The position numbers were made by a program, and so were the translations under genes. Below, piece by piece: positions 23,753 to 34,735 of a stretch of 64,000 nucleotides of DNA. The stretch lies in the NCBI GenBank assembly GCA_027924585.1, contig BSBM01000994.1:11908501-11972500 (forward strand), read 5' to 3'. Every line of letters begins with the position of its first letter. Position 1 is the stretch's first letter. The notes beneath the pieces are model-generated. The model did not search any database. It was not told the origin of the DNA and saw only the letters and a program-made list of their open reading frames with translations. The DNA is from Larix kaempferi. Its lineage: Eukaryota; Streptophyta; Pinopsida; Pinales; Pinaceae.

Positions 23753-25211
23753 GTGGATTGAGTTAATCCTGGAAGAGAATGAATTGGAAACCTGAATAAG
23801 TGAAGAAGTTCCAGTTCCAGAGGGAGATGAGGCTAAGGCCTTACATAAGAAGTCTACAAGCAATCTTGATAGGTATGACTTGAGGAGATATAGGTATGTT
23901 TTGAAATATGTTCATGATTAAGGTTATGATATGTTTGTCTTCATATTATTGAGGTTAGTACAATATTGATTAATTTTAGACTTGTCTTATTACCCTAGTA
24001 AAAGTATGAAAGCATGTATAGGGTTATGACATTTATGATTGTACTAGTGCACCATGATGTTGTATGAGGTTGATGTTGTCCGCTAACATGTAAGGTACAT
24101 CAAGAAAGACAAATCAAGTTCTAGATCAAGAACATATGACCATGGTGACATGAAGACAAAGACTCATGAAGCTCTACTTACAAGGTATGTATAATTTTGT
24201 TCCACAATGGTTAACTTATGAGATATGCAGGTCACTAACACAAGTCATTTAAGAGAACAAGAAGACATCATGTGGGTATGTTAGACATAACCAGCTAACA
24301 TATTAATCCAGGAATGTTTTTCCTATATAAAGTTAGAATCCTACCTTATGATAGGATCTCTTATATAAGTATACATGGTATGATTGATAATGATTATTCA
24401 TGAAGTTATAGGTTTGAGTAATCATGGGTTTAGGCATATTATGCTTCTTACTTTGATTGATGATATGACTAACCAGAAAAGTCCTATGGTCAAATAGGAA
24501 TATGGATGAGTAAAAGAATTGTGATAAATTATCTATGTATGAAATGATCTTGACCATGCATGTTTAAGATTACTTAGAATCATAATGTTTTTTATAGTAT
24601 TAAGATTATACTAATGAATGTATGTATGAGACCTCGAGGATAACACGATGATGATACTAGTAAGTATGCATAGTGATCGAGGATGGACATAAGTTCAAAG
24701 ATAGGTAATCCAAAAAGCAAAGATCAAGAGGGAGCACACTCCAATAGTTCCTGGAAGGAAGCAAATATTAAGAGGCAGTCCACCCTACAACCAAACAAAG
24801 ATAAGTATTTGAATTGTCATTTCTTGCATACTTGTTTGTTTAAATAATATTGTTCAATGATGTTCCTAGACTTAGGGTGTGTATTATGCATATTAGAATA
24901 ATTGCATTAATGAACAGTATACTACTAATATGCATGTGATGGGTAAGTGGCCTATGGCACTGTACAACATTCCATTGCTACTTATCTAGAATGAATCCTC
25001 ATTGCTGACATGTTGGGAGTTGTGCACACTCTTAACAATGTTCTGGTAGAGATTGGAAGGCATCTAGAAAGTTATGGGATATGGATAAATGTTGTATTGA
25101 AGCATTGGCTAAAATAATTGCATAACTGTATGACATATTTCTTTATGTGTAAGAATTTGTTCTGAAAACTATGAGATGTTTCTAATCATGCAATTTAACT
25201 TGCTTTGTAGG
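23753..25211 (+). pseudogene. Rearranged copia gag with intron-like gaps
   Basis: A clear gag segment reads ISEEVPVPEGDEAKALHKK at about 23793-23850 and stops after SNLDR at a GTATG. A second segment rich in Lys, Ser and Arg (YIKKDKSSSRSRTYDHG) lies at about 24092-24145 and ends CTTACAAG then GTATGT. A third basic piece is at about 24690-24790. The pol frame begins at 25212 right after TTTGTAG. The pieces are thus separated by AT-rich stretches bordered by GT and AG. Either these are introns or the gag was rearranged; the order of pieces is that of a copia gag. Confidence 0.45.
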
Positions 25212-26776
25212 AAAGATCGTATACCATCACCTACAAAAGAAGGAATACAACATTTGTTCCATCAACAAAGTTATCTATTGAAGATATTGAAGTTCCCAAG
25301 ATCCGGGATGAAGTAATGGAAGAATACCATGATCCATCGATCATGAAGAAATATTTTGGGGATGTGGTCCCAAGACCAGATGGGAAGTCTGTTGTGACTT
25401 CCAAATATCAAGCATGCTGCAAATGGCAGCATAGAGAAACAAAAAGAGATATTTGTAGCTCGTGGCTTCTCCTAGTAAAATGGAATAGACTATGAAGAGA
25501 CTTTTGCTCCTGTAGCCAGATACACTTCCATCAGATCAGTACTTGCTCTGGCTGCAGTGATGAAATGGAAGATACACCAGATAGATGTCAAGACAACTTT
25601 CTTGAATGGTGTAGTCAAGGAGGAAGTGTATGTGGAGCAGCCACTTGGTTTTGAGACACATGACAGAGATTCATATGTGTGCAGGTTGAAGAAAGCCTTG
25701 TATGGCTTGAAGCAATCTCCTAGGACTTGGTATGGTGTAGGATACATAGCTTTCTATCCAGTTTGGGATTTACCAAGAGTAAAGTAGATTCCAACCTTTA
25801 CTACAAGGTTGAGGAAGGCAATCCAGTTATACTACTCTTGTATGTGGATGACCTGTTGGTTACAGGTTATGATAGATTGATTGTCGACATGAAGAGGAAG
25901 CTTACTGCCAAGTTCGAGATGAAGGACTTGGGGATGATGCACTACTTTCTAGGCATGGAGGGGTGGCAGAGTGTAGATGGAATCTTCCTTGGACAAGGGA
26001 AGTATGCAGTAGAGATCCTGAATAGGTTCGGGATGATAGATTGCAAGGCCATGGCCACACCTATGGCATTGAACCTAAAGCTTCTGTGTGATGCTTCATC
26101 TGATCTGGTTGATGTTACTATGTATCATCAGATGATTGGGTCCTTGATGTACCTAACGAACACGAGACCAGATATTTGCTTTGCAGTGAACACATTAAGC
26201 CAGTTCCTGATGGATTGCAGAGGTGTTCACCTAGTTGTTGTAAAGCATATTATGAGGTACCTGAAGGGTACGGTTGATTATGGGCTCAAGTATGATGCAA
26301 ATCAAAAGTTTAACCTAGAGGGTTATGTTGATTCGGATTAGGCAGGCAGTGCCATTAATCGGAAGAGCACTTCGGGGTGCTGCTTCAGTATGGGATCTGG
26401 TATGATCTCTTGGTTTAGCAGGAAGCAGTCCTATGTGGCACTAAGTATAGCCGAAGTAGAGTATGTCGCAGCTTGTTTGTCTAGTTGTGAGGCAGTATGG
26501 CTGAGGAAGCTACTGTCTGAGTTATTTGATCTCCCATTGGATGCTACTGGTATCTTTTGTGACAACTATAGTTGTGTGAAGCTGTCTGAGAACCTTGTGT
26601 TCTATGACAAGTCAAAGCACATCAAAATCAAATGTCACTATATCAGGGATATGGTACAAAGAGGAGTAGTGAAGCTCCTGTATGTTGCGATGGACAAGCA
26701 AATAGCTAATGTGTTGACCAAGCCGCTGGCCAGAGTGAAGTTTGAGTACTTCAGAGAGAGGCTTGGTGTACTTTAG
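25212..26776 (+). pseudogene. Copia pol remnant: reverse transcriptase and RNase H
   Basis: Starts within the integrase/RT junction, then IFVARGFS, two stops, GIDYEETFAPVARYTSIRSV and MKWKIHQIDVKTTFLNG (RT block with a catalytic Asp), KALYGLKQSPRTWYG, the catalytic LLYVDDLLVTG (about 25836-25868), DLGMMHYFLGM and PDICFAVNTLSQF. A frameshift lies near 25735. TGG has become TAG at 26339-26341 in the block DSDxAGSAINRKSTSG. RNase H follows (ISWFSRKQSYVALSIAEVEY, IFCDNYSCVKLSEN, KHIKIKCHYIRD) and ends at 26774-26776. The integrase core is absent or unrecognisable. The gap-free RNase H suggests the element decayed after insertion. Confidence 0.9.
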
Positions 26777-26826
26777 ATCGAGATTCCTTCCAAGGGGAAG
26801 TGATGAGTTCGGAGACACAAATGCAC

Positions 26827-27262
26827 AGGAGCCACTCTCACATGGTGGTAGGTGTGTCCTCCCATGGTGTAGATATAAGGGCTGGGGCCATTCCGACATG
26901 GTTGAAGTGTGTCTTCCCATGGTTGTTGATGTAAGAGATATGCCATTCAAGCATGGTTGAAGTGTGTCTTCCCATGGCTTCGATATAAGTCCTGTACCAT
27001 TCGAGCATAGTTGAAGTGTGTCTTCCCATGGCTGCGATATAAGTGTTGTGCCATTCGAGCATGGTTAAAGTGTGTCTTCCCATGGCTGCGATATAAGTGA
27101 TGTGCCATTCGAGCATGGTTGAAGTGTTTCTTCCCATGGCTACGATACAAGTGTTGTGCCATTCTCGCATGGTTGAAGTGTGTCTTCCCATGGCGTAGAT
27201 ATAAGTGTTGAGCCTTTCACGGATGGTTGAAGTGTGTCTTCCCATGCCAGTGAGTGTAAGTG
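26827..27262 (+). repeat. 54-bp tandem repeat in the copia 3' untranslated region
   Basis: About eight units with CTTCCCATGG at 26913, 26969, 27023, 27077, 27131, 27185 and 27239 and a diverged first copy near 26857. The 54-bp period is a multiple of three, so an ORF on the minus strand runs through it, repeating an 18-residue unit (MGRHTSTMLEW...); this is a by-product. Confidence 0.85.
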
Positions 27263-27299
27263 TTGTGTGATGTGCATCTGGGTTGTGCTTCATGGACGA

Positions 27300-27720
27300 T
27301 GAGTTGATCTGAGGACAATGAGGTGACATTATGGTACATAGGTTTTGCAAAGGCATATAATCAGTCCTGAGATGCTCTTGCAGAGGTAGTGTAATTAGTC
27401 CTGGGATATCTTGCAGGTTTTGCAGAGGCAGTGTACTCAATCCTGAGGTGTACCTACTTGATGGCCTGCTCGTTGAGATGACATGATCAGTATGATCATG
27501 AGTATCGGGATGATACTCCATGGCCATGGACAAGTTGTGTAGTTGCATGTAAAAGATCCTAGGAGATCTGATAAGTTTTGTGTGCTCGTAATCAGTCCTG
27601 GGATGCTCTTTTGAGGTTTTGCCATGACCACATGTAATATTTCCCTGGGAGATTCGATAGGTTGAGTAGTGAGCTCATAAAAGTCCTGGGATGCTCTTTC
27701 GAGGTTTTGTTGATGCACAA
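27300..27720 (+). repeat. Degenerate repeats of an AGTCCTGGGATGCTCTT motif
   Basis: The motif recurs in variants near 27372, 27398, 27592 and 27682, again between RNase H and the 3' LTR. No coding function seen. Confidence 0.55.
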
Positions 27721-27960
27721 TATGGCCAATGATGATGAAGACCTATAGGTGGTGAGCCTACATCCAGCATGAAAAAGGGATGGCTTTGTAGAACTTCCTA
27801 TGACGAGAAGAATTATGAGATAGCACTAATGACCGAGATGACGAGTACAGCAGCAGTGACGATGATGCTCCTTGATCCAGTGATGATGATCCAGCTCCAG
27901 TATTGAAGACTTGTGCCTATATGTGTTAGTGACTTGTGTCAAGAGAATACCTTCCTAGTT

Positions 27961-27969
27961 GAGAGGGAG
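27961..27969 (+). promoter_or_regulatory. Polypurine tract of the copia element
   Basis: GAGAGGGAG directly before the TG of the 3' LTR, where plus-strand synthesis is primed. Confidence 0.75.
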
Positions 27970-28615
27970 TGTTGATGTATTTGTAACTTCAGAAGATACT
28001 CACTTGTATATTGTATGTATTACATTTGTACTTTATTGTATCCCCAACAGAGATGTATTATTCCTTTGATTGGAAGTGTCACCATGTGTACTTGCAAGTG
28101 TCACAAGTTATATTGTAAGTGTTGTAACTTATACTTGATGGGTTATTATACCACTTTGTTGGGGTCGGCCCTATATGAGTCATGTGGGTCAAAAGGTTAC
28201 TAGACCACCCTATTGAGGGTCGTTCCAGTCAGCATTATGTTATGTGGTTAAGTTAGGGCTGACCTAGTTGAGTAAAGGTCAAGTGATGTAGTGTATAAAT
28301 AGAGAGTGTGTCTCTCTCATTTTACGCATTCTATTGTTCACTCACTTCGCATTAGTGAGAGAAGAGGAGGATACACACAAGTGGAGGAGGAGCATGCTGC
28401 TGTAGATATCTATCTCTTGGGTTTGATCATGGTGATCATTGTATTGATGCTTATTCTATCTCTGAGGAAGTTGTGGGGTTTTTCACCTTCTTGGTTTTCC
28501 CCGATGAAATGTTTTGTGTCTCTTGTCTCTTGTCTCTTATGCTTGATATGCTATACATGTTGTTCTTTCAGTTAATATCCTAGATCAGAATGTATTAAAT
28601 TCTGAAAAACTAACA
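27970..28615 (+). repeat. 3' LTR of the copia element
   Basis: 646 bp, ends CTAACA, TATAAATA at 28294-28301. It is followed by the TCTAG half of the target duplication. Confidence 0.9.
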
Positions 28616-28620
28616 TCTAG

Positions 28621-29022
28621 TCATGTGGCACATGGAAACACAAACGGGATTCGTGGCACAAATGAACAATAGGATTCAAGAAGGAGGCCGCTCCAAGGCT
28701 CAGTTCATTAATCCCCCTGATGGTGATGTCCCCTTGACCTGGTTGGACTCGACTTTGACGTTCCACATCCAGGTGGTTCCTTCGTGCGGATTTAAGGATC
28801 CTAGGTTGTTGTCACCTCGACTCATTGATTATCATGCGCATCAGTGCAATGTTCTACATCCTCCAACGACATGCGAATTGGGATCCTCCCACCTTCTGGT
28901 TCCTACTATTCATTGCCACCCACCTTCTTACTCCTCTCATGAGCTGGCTTCTACTACTTGGAGACATCCTACAAACTGTGTTACCGACCCACTCTGGGGC
29001 TTTCTCCATCTAGTCTTCAAAC
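28621..29022 (+). other. Upstream part of LINE-like element 1
   Basis: Continues the reading frame left of the copia insertion for about 50 bases, then shows shifting open frames without a known domain, including a hydrophobic one near 28870-29010. It probably corresponds to a 5' untranslated region or a decayed ORF. Confidence 0.4.
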
Positions 29023-29699
29023 ATGGGTAGGCTGAAAGGTTCCAGAGGCAGAGGGAAGAAAAAGGATATCAACAAAGATGCAGAAGACATGGAAAAAGGG
29101 TATAGGGATGAGGTTACTATCCTCGTCCATCTGTTGATCGACAATTGGGAGGCCAGTCTAATTGTGGACCACCTCTCCACGGAATGCCCTGGTAAGAAAA
29201 TTGATCCATATTGGCTTGTTAAGAATATGTTTGGGTTTCTGATGGAAGACCTGCTATCCAACTAGGCCACTGCCAGAAACGCCACTCAAACCTTGAAGAC
29301 ACCATGCCCAACATGGAAGTTATTCTGCGTAGTCTGGAGGGCACTTTCAATTGGCAGTCTTATGCTCCCAACATACACCCTCTACACAACAACAATGGTA
29401 GAGACGGTTTCAGGTGCCTCTCCTTCGTGGAAGGGACAAGAGATCATGTTAAAGCTAGCCCGAGAAAAGGCAAGGTGCCATTGACCATCCAAATCCACAC
29501 CTCCACGGGCCTCATTCTGTCCAAGCATGTCCATGGCGACCAGGGATTCACGCCCTACAAGAAGACCACACCCCTGCCTGTCAAGCTGCCGGTGCATGAC
29601 TCGATCGCGGAGGAGTATCCTCCCTGCCCCATCCTAGAAGAGAATCCTACTGACACTCATACTCCTATAGCAAATTCCCCTGCAAGTGCACAAATCTAA
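29023..29699 (+). pseudogene. ORF1-like protein of LINE-like element 1
   Basis: ATG 29023 opens a basic N-terminus (MGRLKGSRGRGKKKD), then VHLLIDNWEASLIVDHLSTE and YWLVKN. After a stop at about 29263 and a frame change the protein continues from about 29304 to 29699 (YKKTTPLPVKLPV near its end). It resembles in layout the ORF of element 2 at 33808-34251: a basic start, the VHL...WE.LVV block, the shared YWLVK and a PLP.K tail. This suggests an RNA-binding ORF1-like product of about 225 residues. No reverse transcriptase follows; the 3' untranslated region begins directly. Confidence 0.5.
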
Positions 29700-29982
29700 G
29701 AAGGCTTTGGCCACTTCCTGTGTTTTCCAACTTTTCTTTCTTTCTATGTTTAATAGTTTTTTAGCTTACAATTCCATAGGTTTACATAGACAGCTCTATT
29801 TGAATGCAACGCCCTGGACCTCTTACTCAAGGTAGGCTTTATGTAATTTTGATCAGTACCATTTTGATCTCTTAATGTTTTTGGGTTGGTGGCTACACTC
29901 TCTCAGGCCACCACAGACTATAAAAACTCATGTATTTTGGACCTTTTTGTATTAATAGAATTTTGCAGATTTGGAAAAAAAA
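29700..29982 (+). other. 3' untranslated region and A-tail of LINE-like element 1
   Basis: 280 bases ending in TTTGGTTGG-like blocks, a TTTTTGTATTAATAG segment and an A-run before the target duplication, typical of plant L1 tails. Confidence 0.6.
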
Positions 29983-30000
29983 AATAAAGAATGAAAAATA
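29983..30000. repeat. Right target-site duplication of LINE-like element 1
   Basis: Identical to 21926-21943. The boundary with the A-tail is ambiguous by one or two bases. Confidence 0.85.
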
Positions 30001-30205
30001 AATCTCGAACCTAAGGGGTTGAAGGGAAATTAGATAAGGTGGAGCTCACTAAAAAATTCAAGGTGAACTATATTCCAAAACAAGGTAAATCATTGGGTTG
30101 TGTGGCCATAGAGTCACTTGATGTAATGGAACTCACCAAGAACTACATGGATTCCAATTATCCTTCTGGAAAGAACCTTCGTCATTAATCAAAGGCTCAA
30201 AACCT
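30001..30205. repeat. Dispersed repeat, copy A, right part
   Basis: Continues the alignment to 63348-63553 (AAGGGAAATTAG at 30024 and 63368, and TTCAAGGTGAAC at 30057 and 63401), so copy A once was an uninterrupted sequence of about 1.5 kb. Confidence 0.7.
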
Positions 30206-33108
30206 TCATTTATTACAAAATAGTAATTTGTTCACTTCCAAGCATGTCAATAGAATTTTTTTTCTTGAGAATCTTAGTTGAACTTGAAGGTAGCCGATTT
30301 TCTTTCTTTAGGCAGGTTGCTACTTTATTGATCAATGGTTAATTTAACTTCATTCCAAGAATACTATCTCAAAAACAAATAAACACGTATTTGTCTCTTA
30401 AACACCGTTGACTCAATGATTCAATTGTCAAGTTGAAGCTTCTTCAGGTAGGATTTTAGACTTACAGGAGATATTTGGTCTCCATGCTTCATCTAGGAAA
30501 TTATCTTCCAAGTCGTGTGTCCTCCTACTCTAGTTGCATTCATACCACCTACCTATGTTAAGTTTAAATAAAGCAATTACGATAAGCAAAAGCATTAAAT
30601 TTAGCAAGAATCAATAAATTTATATTAGTTTTTTAATAAATAAAAACCCTTAAGATTTTCTACTTAAAAACACATAACTCACTCATTGAATCTCCAAAAG
30701 TAAACCATTCAAAAAGAGTGAATAGAAGACATAATAATAATTCCAATTCCTACTCAAACATTATATTCATCACTTTTCCTAATCCCTTTCCAGGAAAATG
30801 AAGCAAAAATAAACTTCTTACCAAAAAAACTTGAAATGCATTTTCATTGTTGGAATCTCAAACTGGATTATGTTAGTTGTTTCATGATCATGGACTAAAA
30901 AACATTAGTCTATTTCCACCTGGAATCCCAATACTTGATTTGGTCGAAGCAAAAATATGCTCAAACAAACCTTTAAGGCTAAAGTTTAGTCTTAACATGG
31001 AACATTTATTTCATTAATTGAACAATTTTGCAGGTGATTGCCATCTATGAAATATACTCTTCTATAGGTTCTATAGGTCTTATTGAATGCATTCCCATTC
31101 ATTGCAAAAATATTATTTTTCTTGTGATGAGTGTCTTTTGGACACAGATTGAAACAAAAAAAAATTCTAAAGTGCTAATAAAAGTAAAATGCCAAGTGTC
31201 AAAATTCAGATAAAAAATTATTGATAATAAAATGGATACAAATATCATCTATGAAGATTGAGGTAGTTCACCTAACTTATGACCAAAATATATTCTACGT
31301 TTCATTTTCACTTTCACTTTCACTTTCACATCACAATCCACATATACTTGAAATTGGGCATTCAAAATTAAATGTGAAACTCCCATGCCTAAATTTTCTT
31401 CCCATGTATACGTCATGAAAACAAAATGGCGTTGAGCACATAAATATCCCTATGAATGACGTTTGTCATCTCACTTGCCATTTTTACAAAGTAGTTTCGC
31501 TTTTCTCACTTTTCTTTATTTTGGACATTGCCTCTTATAATTGTATTGAATAGATATCCTTAAAAAGCACTAAGCATACTTATTTCATTCTAAATACCGT
31601 GATGTTAAAAAATAAAAACCCTATCAACTAACGTAAAATTTATACATATTAGATCCACTTCAATTATAACCACACCCAAATAACCATGAAACATAAGCAA
31701 GCATAAAGAAAACAGAAAAGATTAAATCAATTTAAATCTTCCCCAACAAAACAAAAGTATTAAACACTTAGTATCAATACTATATATGTAATAAACATTC
31801 CATCAAATAACATAATCATATTCCTAACATTCTTCGATTCATAAAAACATATATGACCTACTAATAATAATCGAATAATCAATCAATTTAATCTTAAATC
31901 ACGTTAAAGATTAAGTTCAATTCAAAAATCAATCCGACATCGTCACATAACTACCTATCTAGCGCCGCTAATCAGACATATTGATCAACCACTTCATCCA
32001 AGTTTTGAATGTTAGTCCCAATTTATTTTTTATCTAAATGATTAAGTTTAAAATACATTTTTTGAAATCAATATAAAATAATATATTATTATATATTTTA
32101 AATTAATATTAAAAAAAAATAATAAATTGTAATTTTATAAGTAATATGTTTTATCTTATTTTCTTTATAGAAGTAGATTTCTCTTCATTGAGAGCATGGC
32201 TATGATTAGGTATTCAATATACAAACACAAAATAAATAACATAGGAGATGAAAGACTTTCTAAAATTGCTTTAAAATCAAGTCAAACTACCTGTACCTCA
32301 AGTGGGGTTGGTGTAAAGATACCATGGCTTGGTTAAACCATTAGGGCATCTAAGTTTAAAGAGAAAACATGGTGCGTTTAAGATTTAAAGACTAAAAAAA
32401 ATATTATAAGGAGGTCATTAATCTTAATATGGAAGATAAGAAGTATCTCTTAGTATTAACTAATTCAAGGAAGAAAAATAATATAGCCAAGGTAAGAACG
32501 AACCCTCATGATCTCAAAAGTGAAACATGACGTTGGTGAATTCCTAAAACACCATGGCCATAAAGGATTTGTCATCTTTGTGATTCTATGCCCATTGAGG
32601 ATGAAAAATACTTTCTCTTAAAATGCCTTGCTTACACCCACATTAGATCTTAGTTTCATAGTATTTCCTGCAATACAAACCTTTCTAACTTCCTAACTTA
32701 CCAAAACTATAGTGCGTTTGGAAAACATCTCTTCAACTTTTTTGAGCATAGTAATAAATTTTTGAAATAAATCAAATAATTCCCTTATTTAATCTTAAAG
32801 TCCAATAAATTAAATTTAGTCTAAAAAAACATTAATCATAATCATCATCATTAAAAATCAATATTACAAAAAATAATATTATATATTTTGAATTAATATT
32901 AGAAATAAATAACAAATTTATATTAAAAATTATTTTGTTTTTATCATTTTAACATTTACACAAATAATTATAATTAAATTATTATTTCCCCATTAAAAAT
33001 TGTTTTGTTAATGTCATCTCAACATTTAAATAGATAATTATAATTAAAATATATGAATGCTAGAATTATCATCCCTTCGTTTTGAAATTTCAACTAATAA
33101 ATTTTTAG
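30206..33108. other. No gene seen; AT-rich intergenic DNA
   Basis: About 2.9 kb with only short random ORFs. It holds a (CTTTCA)n microsatellite of about four units near 31304-31327. Confidence 0.5.
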
Positions 33109-33124
33109 CTTAAGATAGAAGTAT
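33109..33124. repeat. Target-site duplication of LINE-like element 2 (left)
   Basis: CTTAAGATAGAAGTAT, identical over 16 bases to 34720-34735. Confidence 0.85.
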
Positions 33125-33489
33125 CAAATAGTGATTTTTTTAATGATTTTTTTTTTAAACTCCATACAAAAATTATATTAGTATAAAAAAATAGTATATG
33201 CACAAAAAAGTCTTAATATCTTAGAGCCAAAAGAGGTTTCTCACGGGATCAAAGATACAGACAAAATCCTTTAAACTTCTTTCTAGACATGAAATTTCAG
33301 AGCCATCATATAAGAAGTGCATCCCTTAACCAAAAAATCAAAACAGTAGAAAAAAGTTCGACCTTTGAGTGCTTGATACAAGAAGAGTGCCTCGTATGGC
33401 AGCCAGTGTGGATAGTCTAAACTAGAAACAGAGAAAATATTGGTCGTATGAGCCAAGCTCCTATTACCCATTCTAAATTACTAACAAAA

Positions 33490-33501
33490 GAGTAAAAAGA
33501 A
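33490..33501. repeat. Target-site duplication of the SINE (left)
   Basis: GAGTAAAAAGAA, repeated at 33726-33737. Confidence 0.75.
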
Positions 33502-33725
33502 AGCCCTCACGGGTGTGGCTTATTGGAAATTCACTTGATATGAATTCACATGTTGTAAACAGAGGTCATAAGGTCAAATCACACCTGGGCTTACCTATGT
33601 CCCATGCTTGCGGTTGGTTGTGGGGCACCTAGGGGTATAGTGGTAGCAAGATTGGATCCCTAGACCCCGTGTCACATGAGTACTAGCCCAGTCTCCAGTT
33701 GTTGATTTCCCTAGTTTAAAAAAAG
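33502..33725 (+). mobile_element. tRNA-derived SINE
   Basis: 224 bp between 12-bp target duplications. The head has an A-box TGGCTTATTGG at 33516-33526 that fits TRGYNNANNNG, and a B-box-like GGTCAAATC at 33572-33580 about 46 bases on, the spacing of a tRNA-type polymerase III promoter. The 3' end is CCTAGTTT plus an A-run. Inserted in the opposite orientation to its LINE-like host. Confidence 0.7.
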
Positions 33726-33807
33726 GAGTAAAAAGAAGACCACATAGTTACTTGGGGTTGCTAGCAGCATCGTCACCCTCAGGCCTTTCTTCTAGAATGG
33801 GGCATCG

Positions 33808-34251
33808 CTAATTATTTGAGTTGTATGTGCAGTTCAAGGCCATCTTTGTAGGAAGTGGCTCTGATTTCTTTTGAAGGGAAGGGACCACCACGCTCTTCTG
33901 CTCCATGGGTTTAGAGACTTGAGAGGCTACCAGAGAGGAATCCATGTGGGGGACTAGAGCTGGGGATGGAGGGGAGGAGGGATTATTCTCCTGGTTGAAA
34001 TCTTGTGAATGCATGAGAACCTGGGTGACTGAATGCTTCACTAGCCAGTAGTGTCTGCGCCTAATTCTTTCCCTTTGAGTCATTAGTTGTTGAACCACCA
34101 ATTCCTCCCCCCAGTCATCTAACATGGTTCTTAGATGCACAGGAACAGAGCTATCATAGAAAAAATCAATAGAACTTGTGCGAACATGATTTCTTGAGTG
34201 CCCATAGCCTTTGCCACCACAACGAGGATTGGCCCTAGGTTGTCGAGACAT
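33808..34251 (-). CDS. ORF1-like protein of LINE-like element 2
   Basis: 147 codons from ATG at 34251 (MSRQPRANPRCGGKGYGHSR). An upstream TTG in the same frame is not a plausible plant start. The N-terminus is basic and Gly-rich; then come PVHLRTMLDDWGEELVVQQL and the shared YWLVK; the tail is Ser/Pro-rich and ends near LPTKMALN. Related in layout to 29023-29699. It may bind RNA like ORF1 proteins of non-LTR elements, but this is inference. The frame is intact, unlike its relative, which could mean a younger insertion or a naturally shorter ORF. Confidence 0.5.
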   Translation of the reverse strand: MSRQPRANPRCGGKGYGHSRNHVRTSSIDFFYDSSVPVHLRTMLDDWGEELVVQQLMTQRERIRRRHYWLVKHSVTQVLMHSQDFNQENNPSSPPSPALVPHMDSSLVASQVSKPMEQKSVVVPSLQKKSEPLPTKMALNCTYNSNN

Positions 34252-34719
34252 AGTGACTGTCAAGCGAGGGAGCCCGAAGCCTCTACAGAATGCGGACCAG
34301 AGCCATAGAGGAGAGATATTTGTCCCAAGACAAAAAGGAGTGTGGAGAAACTAGATTCCAGAGATGAGGAGGATGAGATAAGCAATAGGCGGCCACCTAA
34401 CCAGACACATAAGAGAAACACTAACTAAAATTTTGTTGCACATCCTCCAAATAATGCAGCAAACCCTATCATAAATCCTGGAAATGACATTACTTCCTGC
34501 CATAAGTTCGCACTGGAATGTAATGCCATAGTATTAGAGCCAACTCTGCAACCCGCTTGGGAGATTAGCTTCATAAAAGTCGAGAGCATCGAAATGGGCA
34601 AGTTTTAAATTGCATAGTGGGTCAATCGAGAAGGAGCCACGTGGTGGGGACTGGCAGCTTTTCGATTTCACTCATCGTACTGCACATGATCACCCACATC
34701 CGGGGAAATTTTTGAGTGA

Positions 34720-34735
34720 CTTAAGATAGAAGTAT
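34720..34735. repeat. Target-site duplication of LINE-like element 2 (right)
   Basis: Identical to 33109-33124. Confidence 0.85.

Larger units (their letters stand above)
21990..28615 (+). mobile_element. Complete but inactive Ty1/copia retrotransposon
   Basis: LTRs at 21990-22584 and 27970-28615 begin TGTTGATG and end CTAACA. A tRNA-iMet-type primer-binding site follows the first and a purine tract precedes the second. The target duplication is CCTAG (21985-21989) against TCTAG (28616-28620), one mismatch in five. By eye about 45 substitutions separate the aligned LTRs (some 7-8 percent), so the insertion is not recent. Internal region: gag fragments, RT and RNase H; protease and most of integrase are absent. 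Confidence 0.9.
21944..29982 (+). mobile_element. LINE-like retroposon 1 (ORF1-only), interrupted by a copia element
   Basis: Flanked by an 18-bp target duplication. It ends with a 3' tail (GTATTAATAGAATTTTGCAG, then TTTGG and an A-run at 29975-29984), as in plant L1-type elements. Without the copia insert it is only about 1.4 kb (21944-21989 plus 28621-29982). It holds a short ORF (29023-29699) but no reverse transcriptase or endonuclease, so it needed another LINE for its movement. The coding frame on the two sides of the copia insertion joins smoothly (TSMNTGEP and SHVAHGNTNG). Confidence 0.75.
33125..34719 (-). mobile_element. LINE-like retroposon 2 (ORF1-only), minus strand
   Basis: About 1.6 kb between perfect 16-bp target duplications. 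On the minus strand the 3' end carries two A-runs (T-runs at 33135-33141 and 33147-33157 on the plus strand) next to the duplication, as expected for target-primed reverse transcription. The only coding region is the short ORF at 33808-34251, related to that of element 1. A SINE sits in the 3' untranslated region (33502-33725); without it the element is about 1.37 kb, close to the length of element 1. No reverse transcriptase. Confidence 0.75.

Noticed and set aside
26838-27548. Minus-strand ORF of 236 codons
   Set aside because: It follows the 54-bp tandem repeat of the copia 3' region; the regular 18-residue unit is explained by the repeat length.
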